DNA of 64,000 bases from Lentinus brumalis (taxonomy: Eukaryota; Basidiomycota; Agaricomycetes; Polyporales; Polyporaceae). Made by a program: the position numbers and the translations under genes. The notes under the pieces are model-generated. The model saw nothing but the letters and a program-made list of their open reading frames with translations. It ran no database searches and was not told the DNA's origin. Every line of letters starts with the position of its first letter. Position 1 is the first letter of the stretch. The stretch lies in the NCBI GenBank assembly GCA_001792895.1, contig MARA01000011.1, forward strand, positions 1,302,001 to 1,366,000. Reading direction: 5' to 3'. Positions 11,070 to 22,690 of the stretch are shown piece after piece.

Positions 11070-13739
11070 TCACAAGCGGGCTCTCATCGTCATCGTCATC
11101 CTCGTCGCTCCAGCGCGAGTTGGGAGCCGACAGGCCCGGGGTACGGCCAGCATTTCGAGGGCTGACTTGCTGGACTTTTCGGTGTTGGAGGTCTCCGGCT
11201 CGTCCTCGGAACGGAAGAAGGTCTCGAGGTTGAGGACGGCTTCGCGGAGCTTGCGCAGGGAGATGCGATGCTCGGGGTTGAGGGTGAAGGTCTCGAGGAG
11301 GATGTCACATGCGCCCCGGGAGAGAGGGAAGTTCTCGTAGAGGTAGTCGGGGTCGTTGATGAACTGAGCGAAGAGCTCGTCCTTCATGGACGCCTTCTCC
11401 CACGGGTTCCGCCCGGCGATCATGTTGACGAGGATGACGCCGAGGGCCCAAATGTCCGCGGCGCGGGTGTCGTAAGGCTGATAGCCATACAGCTTGCCGT
11501 GACATTCTGTAAGGGAGCGGTTAGCGGGAGTCACTAACAAGAGCGGGGTTGCGAGACTTACATCAGGAAAAACCAGATCTCTCGGTAGTGCCCTGCAAAG
11601 CTATGGAGCTCTCCGGAGGCTAGGTAGCTCACCTGTATAGCCACCGAGACCTCAATAGCACTCGATAGAGATGCAACCCGGTTATAAGTACATACCAATG
11701 TAGAAAGGACGAGAAACCATCCCGGAGGTCGTCCCAAGTCATCAGAATAAGTAATCGTGAGATTGGACTACTCTATCTTGTAGTTGAGTGTGTACAAGCT
11801 CGGCGCTAATCCTACGCTACCAGTCCACCAAGTCTCTGCAAGCCTGCCCTACATGACACACGTGATCTTGGCGAGCTCATCGCAGCCCGCACAGGCAGAA
11901 CTTCTCTCTGCTCTTCTCTACATACTCCCTTCTGCTATTTACCTCAAGTCTTCAGTGCGTTCAAGATCAAGATCTATGCCTGCTTGGACGATGTGACGGC
12001 ACGGAGATACCCTCAAGAGGCTTGTGGGCATGCTGCATGGTCGTTCACAAATTTTCACGCCGGCTCTCTCTGCTGTGCTGGCAGTCTCTCCGTCTCTCTC
12101 CCCCGTTGTCGTATCTTGCTGGACATCATCAACATGCAAGATTTTCAAGCAAGATCTTACCCGACGCGCGGACAGCTCCAAGACCAGTTATCGGAGTCTC
12201 CGTGAGTGTTCATATCCGCCATCCTCAAGTGCGATTCTTGTTTGCCCCGGCCACCACATGCCGACATGCCCACTGCTCACCAGCCGCTCGCTCGCTCACT
12301 TCTCATGCCTGTGAGTGGTTCCCTTTGCCTGCCGCTCGGTCGCCGTGCCCGTTACTCGTCGCTCGTCATGCCCGCTTCTCGCTTGCCCCGCCCACTGCTC
12401 GCCTGCCCTGCCCACTGCTCGCCTGCCCTGCCCACCGCTCGCCCGCCCTGCCCCCTGCCCGCTGGCCCCGCCCACCGCTCGCCCGCCCTGCCCGCTGCTC
12501 GCCCGCCCTGCCCGCTGCTCGCTCGTCCTGCCCACTGCTCGCCTACCCTGCCTGCTGCTCGCTCGTCCTGCCCGCTTCTCGCTCGCCCCGCCCACTGCTT
12601 GCCCGCCCCGCCTACTGCTTGCCCGCCCCGCCCACTGCTCGCCTGCCCTGCCCGCCCATCCTGCCCGCCGCTCGCTTGTCCTGCCCGCCGCTTGTTTGTT
12701 CTGCCCTCCACAGGCTCGTACTGCCCGCCGCAAGCTCACTCTGCCCGCATATCAATCTTCCTGATCACCACTCCCTCGCTCGTGCTCTCCAGACTCCGAC
12801 GTTCATTCTCCATGTCCAAGGTCTCCAGGAACATAATATCGACGATCATGCTTATGGCTAGCTTGGGGTTGTCTTACCTCTCGATGGGTTCGAGCACATG
12901 GAATGTGGTAGCGTAGTTGTACTATGTATAGCGTAGTATCACGGCAATACATCGTTTAGGACTATCATCTGTGTGTGTGTGGCGTGCGTTGCCTCAGATA
13001 TGAAGTATATGAAATGATATGAGTAGCTATCGCAGTGCTATATAGTACTAGAGAGGCTATAGACAGGGCTATCGACTGCTATGTAAAGGGGGACTATACT
13101 ATCTGCCTATGTCGACTAGCTAGACGTGATAGGTCTATCTAGACATGTTTTTTTTCCTGATGTACCAGGTGCCATGTAGTTGGCGGTTCCGCTTCCGTGG
13201 TCGTCGATCATCCGCTTGACAGTAGCGAGACCGAAGTCGGCGAGGAAGACCTTCGAACCATCCTCACTGGTGAGAACGTTCTCCGGCTTGAGGTCGCGAT
13301 GAGCGACCTTGTGCTCGTGGCAGTGCTGGACGGCCTCGATGAGGGAGGCGAACGCGCCCCGCAGGAGCTCGTCGTTGTCCATGTAAACATCCTCAGCAAT
13401 GTGGTAGAACAGATCGCCGCCGGGGCAATATTCGAGGATGATGTAGAAGAAGTCGTCGTCATCAAACGCATCGTGAATAGTGACGATGCTGCGATGGTCG
13501 GAGACGACAAAGTGCAGGGCAATTTCGCGGCGGATGACTCCGAGCTCTTTAGGCGTGCGGCCTGCCTTGCGGATGATCTTGACGGCGCATTCGCAGGTGG
13601 GAGAGTCGTCAGGCTCGCGGGTGTCGATCGCCAGGTAGACGACACCGAAGCTACCAGAGCCGAGCACCTCGGTGAGCTCGTAGTACTTGCCGATGGTGCA
13701 GCCCATGAAGTCGGGGAGGGAAGCGGCGGCAGTAGACAT
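11070..13739 (-). CDS. Ran1-like Ser/Thr protein kinase, copy A
   Basis: Two exons (13739-13166 and 11506-11070) join in frame to 336 residues. Order of motifs: glycine loop LGSGSFGVVYLA, VAIK-type AVKIIRK, the hinge YIILEYCPGGDLF, catalytic HRDLKPENV, DFG in LADFGLAT, and MAPE formed across the splice. Then comes the C-lobe (SADIWALGVI-type DIWALGVILVN, ...NPWEKA). The pattern fits the fungal Ran1/Ksp1/Vhs1 group. The intron is about 1,659 bp (13165-11507) because a 1,602-bp element sits on its donor; in the paralogue at 62.2 kb the same intron is 52 bp. Whether such a long intron is spliced efficiently is unknown. The C-terminal tail is shorter than in copy B (stop at 11070) and could be altered. 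Confidence 0.85.
11561..13162. mobile_element. 1.6-kb TA-flanked TIR element inserted in the kinase intron
   Basis: Both ends carry the terminal inverted repeat CATCAGGAAAAA (plus strand at 11561; reverse complement ending at 13162). Each end is bordered by the dinucleotide TA (11559-11560 and 13163-13164), the classic Tc1/mariner-type target duplication. Removing the element plus one TA gives a donor GTAAGTCTC, matching the paralogous kinase (GTAAGTCTCAC). Only about 12 bp of TIR is perfect. There is no transposase; the long ORFs inside run through a GC-rich minisatellite. It is a non-autonomous element, with the superfamily inferred from the TA alone. Confidence 0.8.
12370..12750. repeat. 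20-bp GC-rich minisatellite
   Basis: About 18-19 degenerate units of cccactgctcgcctgccctg lie inside the 1.6-kb element. Because 20 is not a multiple of three, the same peptide-like pattern cycles through all frames, which explains the overlapping long ORFs on both strands here. None is credible as a gene. Confidence 0.85.
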
Positions 13740-13799
13740 CACGACGGAAGAGGTGTGGGTGGTTAAGAAAGGGATGTCAAGGAGTGCGCAGCGCTAAAG

Positions 13800-13872
13800 A
13801 CGTTCACCAGGAACGGAGGAAGGAGGATGAGAAAGATGAGGGACTTGAGCAGCAGGTACTCCTCCTTATATG
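13800..13872 (-). promoter_or_regulatory. TATA box and conserved dyad upstream of kinase A
   Basis: On the minus strand, CATATAAGGAGG (13872-13861) is followed 45 bp later by CGTTCCTGGTGAACGT (13815-13800), then the ATG 60 bp on. The dyad CGTTC-n5-GAACG and the TATA box are conserved with nearly the same spacing before kinase B (63.5 kb). The dyad should lie in or near the 5' leader, so it could be a DNA site or an RNA hairpin. Confidence 0.6.
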
Positions 13873-14496
13873 TGTTTTGCGACCAGTCGTACCAGACTTG
13901 GCAGGCCGGCCTGGAAGTCGGACGTACCCTCTGCGCAGCTCAGCGGCTGCGGGTGTTGCGGGCGTGCCGTCCGACTGGGGTTCCGAGTGACGGGATTGCG
14001 ACCTGGCCTGCTGCGTGTTGCATGCACGGGCTCGATAGCAACTTGCAATACACACATCCCCAGGAGCAGCGACTTCGTTGATCGGCGCTCCACCGGTCTC
14101 ATTTTGAATAAAAGGGGATGCTGTAGGGATAGAATTTTCCAGAGTTCCAGGTCAGCGTTCGCTTCGCAGGAGATGGGAAACCGAAGGACGTACGACTCTG
14201 ACAGACGGACAGTCAACTTGCGCAACATGATCGTTGAATGTCGGAAGTCCCTGCTCATCGCCGAGGTCGCAGTGATAGACGGATTTATCACCGTAGATCA
14301 CCACCAAGACTGAATCTACCGATCCGCTGTTGCAAGGGCGTGCCTGGATGCCTATACCAGTCCCGACCGGTCTCAATGTGAACCGGGTCAATGCTGTCAA
14401 GTCGCACGATTATAGCAGCTCATTGTCAGTAGCAACGACAGAGTCAGTCAGGAGGTAAGTAACCACAACAGCGCCCCGAGTCGGAGCCGGTTGGCT
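13873..14496. other. Intergenic, no gene seen
   Basis: Sequence between the kinase A promoter and the 3' end of the P450. It contains short ORFs only, with no repeat or RNA signature recognised. Confidence 0.4.
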
Positions 14497-17077
14497 CTAG
14501 TTAGAATCCCATCGCGCCGCCTCTGCCTCCGCCCTGTCCGCCTCAAGCACAATAAGCTCTTCCACGACCTTGTTCCTCACCTTGAACGCGCACGGAAAGG
14601 GGACGGGCCGGGTGATCAGGCCGCTGACGAAGTCATCGTCTGGCGGAATGACCTGCTTTCCACCCTCCCCGACAGCGGGCACGATGTCGAACGCCCAGAG
14701 CAGCCGCGCGAGTATGATGAAGACGGACTGATTCGCAATGTGCATCCCTGGACAGATGCGGCGTCCGAATCCGAAGTGAATGGTGAAGTTCTGCAGCTTC
14801 GGATGGGTAGTCTCGAGGAATCGTTCGGGGCGGAAGACCTCTGGATCTGCGAAGAGTTCCGGATCTTGCATGATTGCGCTGTGGAAGAATGAGCGGTTAT
14901 CCAAGCCCTTGGGATTCGTAAGTGGACGTACTTGATGTTGGCGTACACCGTGGCACCTTTAGGGAAGAAGTAGCCGTTGTATGTGTCGTCCTTCGTAAGT
15001 TGGTGCGGGAATCCTGTACGAGCCACCGGACGCCATCTGAGAAGTCGTCGTGAGCACAACGGGACTGTGATATCCATGATGCGAGATGCACAAACCTTGC
15101 AACTTCTTTCATGAGTGCATTGACATATGGGAGCGACTCAATATCGTCATACTCGGGGATACGCGAGAATCCGACCACTTTGTCTGTCTCAGCCTGAGCC
15201 TTCTTCATGACGTCCGGGTTGTAGCATGGCGACTAAGAACGCTCCGTCAACTTCTCTCGCGCATGGACACAGTGGGACTTACGTAGGAAGACCTCGATGC
15301 TTATTACAGTCTGTGACGTGTACCATGGTCAACACGAACCAATTCATGATCAATGCGAGGTAGGCTCACCGTTCCGACACCCGCATCCCAAGGACCGGCG
15401 AGAGTGTAGGCCATCTCAAGGCCAGTCAGGCCAAACTCCTGTTGTTTTGAGAGCCCAAACGTGGCCATGCTCGGCTGCGCAGTACCGTCGGCCATTTGCT
15501 TCCGAACGCGGTTCAGGAGGCCCATATACAACTCGAGGTTCTTCTGGCGAGCCTTTTCCACGTCATGCCGGAACCATTGCAGACGGTGCTATCAACTCGG
15601 CAGTGAGACAAGGTCAAGAAACGATGAGATCTCGGGGGACGAACCGGAAGCCTGAGGAGGATTGGCCACTGTGTCACCGCAGGTCAGATGATACGAACGC
15701 CATCGTGCTATATCCACTCACAGATTCCACCAGGTATTTTCCAGGTACTCTGAAACGTTGCATGAGACATGAGATCGTTGCGAGGAACGCAGTACTCACT
15801 GCAAGCTGAGCGGCGTTCATTACACGATGGTCGATATTAGCTAGAGATATTTCGCGACGATGGTCATGCGTACCTCCCAAAATCTGTAGGCATTGTGTGA
15901 GTATGTGGCATACCCATACATAAGACCGGCTAACTAACTGGCGCCAGCCTTCATGTTCGCAATCACAATGTCGTCTTGCAACGTTCGTACCCGACGGCCA
16001 TAGGCCAGCCGGAAGATCACTGACATTTGGAAGCTATCATGTGCGGGAGTGAGCACCCGGGCGCGTGAAAGGCCGTGGATAACATGTACACAGAGAGGTG
16101 GCCTCGATACTCCATAGAGTCCTTCACGTCAAGCAACTTGCGGAGGAATAGTTTGCTCTCCAAGGACTGCAGCGGACGGTACTGGGCCACAGCGGTGCTA
16201 TTGAGACTAGCTTGCATCAACTGCTCCATGCCTGCCAGTCAGTCCCAGAGCGTTCTTCCGCAGATGAGGGGGTGCTTACCGCCCGCCATCGTTTGTACCG
16301 AGCCCCGTAAGGCATCGTGATGGCGCGCACTCCCCAGGAGAGAATCTCACCGCTGTCAGACCGCTGAAATCAGTCATCTCGAACACTGTGTCAAAACAAC
16401 TTACGCCATGATGCTACGCGGACGACCAGAGTAAATGTCCGAACGCTTGTCGAGTAGGTCCCATGCTGCCTGAGCAGAGCCCAGAACTGGAGACAGGTCA
16501 ATACAGAGCTGAATCAAATATACGGCAGTCGACAAGAGTCACACCAATGACGGGAGTCCTCCCCAGATACAGCGAACAGACTGGTCCTGGAGACTGGGGT
16601 CAGCACCATGGTACCGAGAGTGTCAAGAACTCACCATAAGCCTTGTTCCACTGAACGTCTTCCACGGGTGCTTCGCAGAGACGTCCGCCCTGTTGTCGCC
16701 CAGTAAGGTCCTGGGAGGGCCTGGGGCAGCCCACTCGGTCGCTTGAACCACCATGCTAGCAGGGAGATCAGTACTGTAGAGATCAGACCGTAGCGGCGCG
16801 TCACACGTCACAAGGCTCGTCGCCGCGCCGCTATTTGGCCCTCGGTCACAGGTCACTAGGCCCGCCGCCGCGTGTGACAGCCTCAAGTAGCCTGTTCTCG
16901 GGCGTTTAGATGCCCAAATTCGGAAATTTTCGCCGCCTACGGCGGCGATGTCACACTTCCTCGGGCCTACCGCCGCTATGTCAGACCCTACCGGCGGGTG
17001 TCACACCCCGGACCCCCGCCGCTACGGTCTGATCTCTACAGTATCACGCTCACGGCTATAATCGTGTGGAGCGACAT
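14497..17077 (-). pseudogene. Cytochrome P450, interrupted by a MITE and frameshifts
   Basis: A membrane-bound fungal P450 monooxygenase. Recognisable parts in order: N-terminal anchor MSLHTIIAVSVI/LISLLAWWF (split at 17041/16774 by a MITE); APGPPRTLLGDN; VCSLYLGRTPVI; VLGSAQAAWDLLDKRSDIYS; PLQSLESKLFLRKLL; FRLAYGRRVRTLQDD; I-helix AGPWDAGVGTT (15,385-15,410); ExxR in KEVAR; FRPERFL; and haem loop FGFGRRICPG near 14,765. It ends at TAG 14497. Many short introns are visible. Besides the MITE, the anchor and the Pro-rich hinge are in different frames (one C short in a CCCC run near 16,720). KTF and QWNKAY differ in frame again near 16,655. It was probably once functional and is now dead or a new allele. 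The P450 family is not assigned. Confidence 0.8.
16774..17041. mobile_element. 268-bp MITE with 25-bp perfect TIRs and TA duplication
   Basis: The ends are exact inverted repeats starting CTGTAGAGATCAGACCGTAG (25 bp identical), flanked by TA at 16772-16773 and 17042-17043. The interior is a GC-rich foldback with repeated GCGGCG and TGTCAC words. It has no coding capacity. The TA duplication suggests a Tc1/mariner-like mobilising transposase (inference). It sits inside the first coding exon of the P450. Confidence 0.9.
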
Positions 17078-17849
17078 CTGAAGAGGTCTACGAAAAGAGA
17101 CAGATGACAGCAGGGGCCCGGGGATTGCTCACCGCGGGATCTTCGCGTTGTGTATATATACTATTTGGCGCATACGGAACAAAACCCATTCTGTGCAGGG
17201 TTGTTCCCTGACGGAATCTCGGCAAGAATGCAGCTCAGACCCAAGAAAGGTGCCGGAGTGTGCCCGGCGCCGTTCGAGCGCGGTTCAGCGCTGCTCAGGC
17301 GTGAGCGGGCGGCGCGCTCAAGAATAGAAGCCAGCCATCCCAAGAAAGATGCATGCAGAGTATCAGTGGGATGCCTCCCTCGTAGCATCCCGTCTGGTGC
17401 GTGTGTTCATGAAGGTTGGATTGAGGGTAAGTATATGAACTCCGAGGGCTCCCTCGTCTCTGCGAGCGGTTTATATTAGCTCGATCACTTCGTTTGCTCA
17501 TACATCATCGTGGAAGTGAGCGACATACCTCCCCTATACTAGGCTATAGTAGCGTGAGGTAGTACTCGGTGCGTCCGGGACATGACGGTGTAGGTCAGAG
17601 CTGAGCGCTGATGTAGCGCTGGTGTTATTACTACTGATCATTAGTCTGGCATTGATGATTAGTATTTACCGATTGAAGCCTCTTAGCCGCGTACCACCAC
17701 CCGTCGACCTCAAAACAGATACTACGCTCGTTCTTACGACCTTCACTGCTCCTGGCTGCCTATACCACTAGGTGCATTGCGCACCTCGACGGCCTGTCTG
17801 AAGGCACGGTCACCTCATCGTCTTTGGCCAACTCCGGACAACAACTTCA
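17078..17849. other. Divergent intergenic region, P450 / dynactin
   Basis: About 770 bp between the P450 anchor start and the dynactin start, presumably holding both promoters. There is a TATA-like TGTATATATACT at about 17150-17161. No gene is supported. Confidence 0.4.
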
Positions 17850-20800
17850 ATGCCTCCTACATCCGGTGACCCTCCGCTCGGGGCGGTGGTAGAGGTTCCC
17901 GTAGGTCGGGGAGTGGTGCGATTCTGTGGCGCAACCTCGTTTGCGTCGGGGAAGTGGGTAGGCATAGAGCTCTCTCAGGCAAACGGGAAGAACGACGGGA
18001 GCGTGCAAGGCGTGAAGTACTTCTCTTGCAAGCCTAGCTGTGGTGTCTTCTACAGACCAAGCCAGGTGAAGATCATTTCGGCTGCTCCAGAGTCTGCATC
18101 GGTGAGGAAGCTCAGTTTCGTTTGTCTGTTTGTTCGTCCATAACGTTCGACCAGGCTTCAGCGGTGAGAGCCCTTGGTCACCAGCGTACGGGAAGTCTGT
18201 CGCGTACCCCTTCGTCGCGTTCTGTCCCCTCGCCCCGTGCAACAAGCCCCGCCAAACCTTCCACTTCAGGTCAAGGGAATGGTAGCGCGCTCCTCTCACC
18301 CGCGCGCACCACATCAGCGCGTCTTGGGTCCCCCTCGAAGCGTCAATCCCTGACGGTACAACGTCGTGGCTCACTCGCGCGATCTGGCCCGTCCCAATCC
18401 GAAGCCCAGAGTCCTACACTCAGCCGTACTCGTGGTCCCGAGTCTCCCGTACTCGAAGCCGCGCCAAAGATCTTCCCCAAAACTCGCTCTTCACCTGGAC
18501 AAGCTTCTCCACAACAGCCACCTCAGCCGTCGTCACTGAGACGAGTTTCGTCACCTCCGCCGGAATCTGAGCCCGAACCTTCGGAGCCCCCGCAGTTACC
18601 GAACGTTTCGACATCGTCACGACCCTCGACGCCAGTAGTAAGTCCGCTTCGACCCTTGCGCGAGCCCAACGCATAATCTTCTCAGCGAGCTGTAGATGAT
18701 ACCGAGTTGCAAGAGCTGCGCGCGAAGGTCCGCGTCTTGGAGGCGAAACGTGCGGATGACGCGCGGCATGTGCGCGAGCTCGAGACGCGACTGTCAGAAG
18801 CCGAGTCCTTCGTGGCACTCAGGCCGAAGCTGCAAGCTAAGCTCAATCAACAGCAGACCGAATTGATCGCCGCACGACGTGAACTTGCCGATGCTCAGCA
18901 ACTTGCGCAGCTGGCTGAGAGTCGAATATTGGACACCCAGGAGCAGCTGGAGATGGCTATGTTGGACAAGGAGATGGCAGAAGAGCGGGCGGAGGTCGCA
19001 GAGGCCGATCTGGAAGAGTTCAGCGAGAAGCTGGCCATCATGGAGGTCGAATTGGAGCACTTACGGGAAGGCGGGAGTACGTTGAGTTTCATTGCTATCG
19101 TCCATCTACCTGGTCTAATTCGTTGGTAAGGCGGAGAGAGTGGCGGCGAATCCTCCGTGAAGCAGTCTCTGCCGTACATCCAGCTTGAGAAACAGAATGA
19201 ACGTCTCAAGGAGGCCCTCATTCGACTCCGAGATATCACGCAAGAAACCGAGCAGGAGCATCGCAGAAGAATCTCGGAGATGGAGAAGGATCTTACTGGT
19301 CTTGATGGGCTTCAAGGTTTGTTCGCATTCGGTTCCTTCTGTCTCGAGCGCTAATGAGGTTGGCTAGCGGAACACGAGTCCGCCCTCATCAAGCTTCAGA
19401 ACGCGGAGGTCCAGATTGAGGACCTTAAGGCGCAGCTTGACGATGCCCTTGGTGCTGAGGACCTCCTTGTGCAGCTCACTGAGCGTAATCTTATGCTTGG
19501 GGAGGTTCGTCTCATTCATAATCCTAAGAATACTTATCTGAGAGTAACGGCGGATATGGTAGAAAATCGAGGAGATGCGCATCACCATCGAGGACCTTGA
19601 GGCGCTTAAGGAGCTCAACGACGAATTGGAGGAGAACCACGTCGAGACAGAGAAGGCCTTGCAGGAAGAGATCGGTGAGTTTTCTCTGAGCCTAGGTGAT
19701 GCCATACCCTCAACGCTTCGTGCAAACCAGATGCGAAGGACATACAGATTCATGAGCAATCCCGCAAGATCCAGGGTCTCGAGGAGGCATGTCAAGACCT
19801 CGAGGGGACTATCGTGCAATTCCGGGAGCTCGTCCTCTCGTTGCAGACGTGTGTAGCTACCATGCGTATCCAGACAATCTCTTACTCTCTGCTCACAGTG
19901 AACTCGATAATCTTCGAGCTGAGACTCAGACGGCACAACATGAGTCTGCAACTGCCGTTTCGCAGTCGGCTGCGATGATGTCCCTAAACCTCAAGCTCCA
20001 GTCTACCGCGTCCAAGAACCAAGCGCGCCATATCGATCTGGAGGTCAAGAAGATTGAGGCTCGTGAAGCGCGGGAGCTTTTGAACATCATTCAGGTTCGG
20101 CGCCATCTATTCCGTATGTTGTGGGACCATGCTCATAGGCCCCGTTGAATTAGCCGTATCTGCCTCAGATCTATGTCGAGTCGGACATGGACGCGACCAA
20201 CTGCTACTTGTTCTTCCAGCGCCTAGCCGCGAAAGTCGACCTCATCAACTCAGTCGTGGCGCAGATGCACAATCTGCCAGAGGCTCTGAATGGACCTGTT
20301 TCAGACGTGCTCGTCGGTATTTGCGAGGTTCGTTTGACAAGCTCTACCATGAGCGGCGAGAGACTGACGTTATTATAGATGCGTGGCCGTCTCTCGAGCT
20401 TGTCTACCACATGCAAGCGCTTCGCTGCTGTCTTGCGCAAGTGCGATGTAGAGGCGTTCCTGAACATTGGACGCATGTATAATGAGATTGCGCCCATGGA
20501 GAAGCGTATTGACATGCACATCGAACTGCTGCGCCGTGAAGAATTCCGAGAGCTGGAGTGTGTCAGCGATGCCGCGAAGTACGTCTCGTAATCTACGTTG
20601 CTCTCCCTCGCATATGTTGACGTTCATATGACTGGCAGGATGCAGTCCCAGTTCGACCACCTCTCAGAGACCTACTTCAACAACTTCGATTATGACCTGG
20701 GCGAGCGCGAGCTGGGATACGCGCTGGGATTCGATCACGATCTGGAGATGTTCGCTGCGTCTGTCGGCTTGATCAAGACCTCCGTGGCTGCTGTTCTCAA

Positions 20801-22421
20801 GGACGATGGTATGCACAACCATCTTGTCCCCTCAGGTCTTCGGTGTCTGAAAGATATATTGCTAGATGTCGCCGTCGACCTCGGTGCCGTCGATCCGGAG
20901 GCCGATTTCTTCGGCCCCTTGCAGAAGCTCCTTGACCAGTGTCGCAGTGCGAAGGTTCTCTCAAAGTCCGTGTCCATGTCTTGTCGCTTGCGGTTCAGCG
21001 CTGATTGCCTTATCGTCACACAGGAAGCTGACGAAGCGGATTGAGGATTTGACTCAGGATTCGATGGCTTTGAGACCACATCTCGTGCCTCAATTACAGG
21101 CGCTCAACAACACAGTCCCGGAGCTCGTCAACTTCGGTATCTCCGTATGTTCCGTGTTTTGCTCTCGCTGGCCTCGCATTGACGCTGCGTACAGTTGGCT
21201 CAAGAGGTGATGCCGCATATCAACGACGTTCGTGCTGCAAAGTCCGCCTTCCAGCTGTCTACCGTCCTGTCCTTCGTCAAGCAGAGCACAGCATCGACGG
21301 TGGGCAAGGGCCGCAACGACGATTCATCGCCGTGGGATGTTGTAGGGGACTTCCTTACTCAGGTCATCCAGGAGGCTGCTAGGATTGTGCCGTTGTCGAT
21401 GGAGAGCGAGAACACGCTCAAGAGTGAGTTCAGCGCATACAACGTGTTGACGGCAGACTCTGATCGTATCTGCAGTCCTGGGTACGGCTCCCTGGGTGGC
21501 TCGCATCGACGAGATCAAGGCCGCCACTGCAATCAACATTGAGGCGGAGCGCAAGGTCGCACAGCTCAATGACGAGATCCAGGCCCTCGCCCGTACTATC
21601 AGGACGAAGGAACAGACGATTCAGGAGACTGCAGTCAAGATAGAGCTCATGGAGCGCAGAATGGAGACCGTTAAGAAGCAAGCAGACACGATCACCGATC
21701 TCGAGAACGAGCTTGCGAAGGCGCGTAAGCAGGAGCGCGCGTACGAGGAGGCGATGGAGCAGCTTCAAGCGGACCTCGATGCTCTCGAGCAAGATAACGC
21801 GAAGCTGAAGGCTCTCGCGAATAACCCCGAGCGACAGACGACGACCACACAGGTCGTCGAACAGGAAGCCGTTCCTACTGAAGGCAACCTGGAGACGTCA
21901 TACCTCCTCGAGCAGGTGAGCTTCAACCTTCCCTCCTCCCATAACTTCTTACTCAGTGGGACCCTCAGATTGAAGCACTTCGTGGCACTGTCCGCTTCTT
22001 GCGCTCAGAGAACTCGTTCCTCAAGGGCCAAGACTTGCTCAAAGAGATCGAGACGCTTCCTGCGTTGCCTGAACCCTTCTCTCGCGAGCCCACACCGCCC
22101 CTCGTCCCCTCCACCCTCTCTGACTCCGACTCCGACGATGATGATGAGCCTCGTCCACCGCCTACTTTACGCTCCTTGGCTGTCGAGTCGAAGCTCCTGT
22201 ATCGTGAAGTCATCAAGTACGCTTCGTCTCCGAAGCTTGTGGACCTGTCCGTGCTCAAGGCGAACCGCGCGAACGGCCAGCCGACCACAAAGGCGTGGAT
22301 GCCACGCAAGAAGACCCCAGCATACCAGCTGTACGAGCGCAAACAGCAGGGAGAGCGGTTGGGCAAGCGGCTGAAGGGCTTGCTGGAGCTGACGAGCCAT
22401 ATCACCGTGGAGTCAGACTAG
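17850..22421 (+). CDS. Dynactin subunit p150/Glued (DCTN1 homologue)
   Basis: The large dynactin subunit links dynein to microtubules and cargo. From ATG 17850, exon 1 encodes a CAP-Gly domain: VGRGVVRFCGATSFASGKWVGIEL, then NDGSVQGVKYFSCKPSCGVFYRPSQV. The GKNDG groove signature that binds EEY/F tails is present. A Ser/Pro/Arg-rich basic linker follows (18160-18670). Long coiled coils come next (18700-19120, 19160-20100 and 21500-21830; heptads rich in E/L/Q/K). The dynactin core region lies between them (DPEADFFGPLQKLLDQC near 20,900, KLTKRIEDLTQDSMALRPHLV near 21,050). It ends at 22421. About ten short introns are needed. Size and domain order match the family. It is transcribed toward the small acidic gene on the opposite strand, 269 bp away. 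Confidence 0.93.
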
Positions 22422-22690
22422 TGCTGCAGTTCAGAGTACCTGGTTGCATTATTGCTATGTCGTCTGTCTGGATATCCTAGGATCCTGTTATTGTCATACC
22501 CCATGTCCCTATAGTTTCCTCCCATTCATCGTATTCGTATGCCTTTTCTTGAAGTGTAAGAAGCATCACAGTCCGAATTACAACAAGGTAGATACAGTAG
22601 TTTACACGATCACATCATGCGCGATAAAGCGATAAACATATGACCAGTTGCGGTGGTTGGCGGGTTGTCCGCATGCCGTACGGTTGCGGC

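Noticed and set aside
12022..12916. Overlapping long ORFs (up to 279 codons) on both strands
   Set aside because: They read through the 20-bp minisatellite in several frames; the shared composition is a repeat artefact, not coding evidence.
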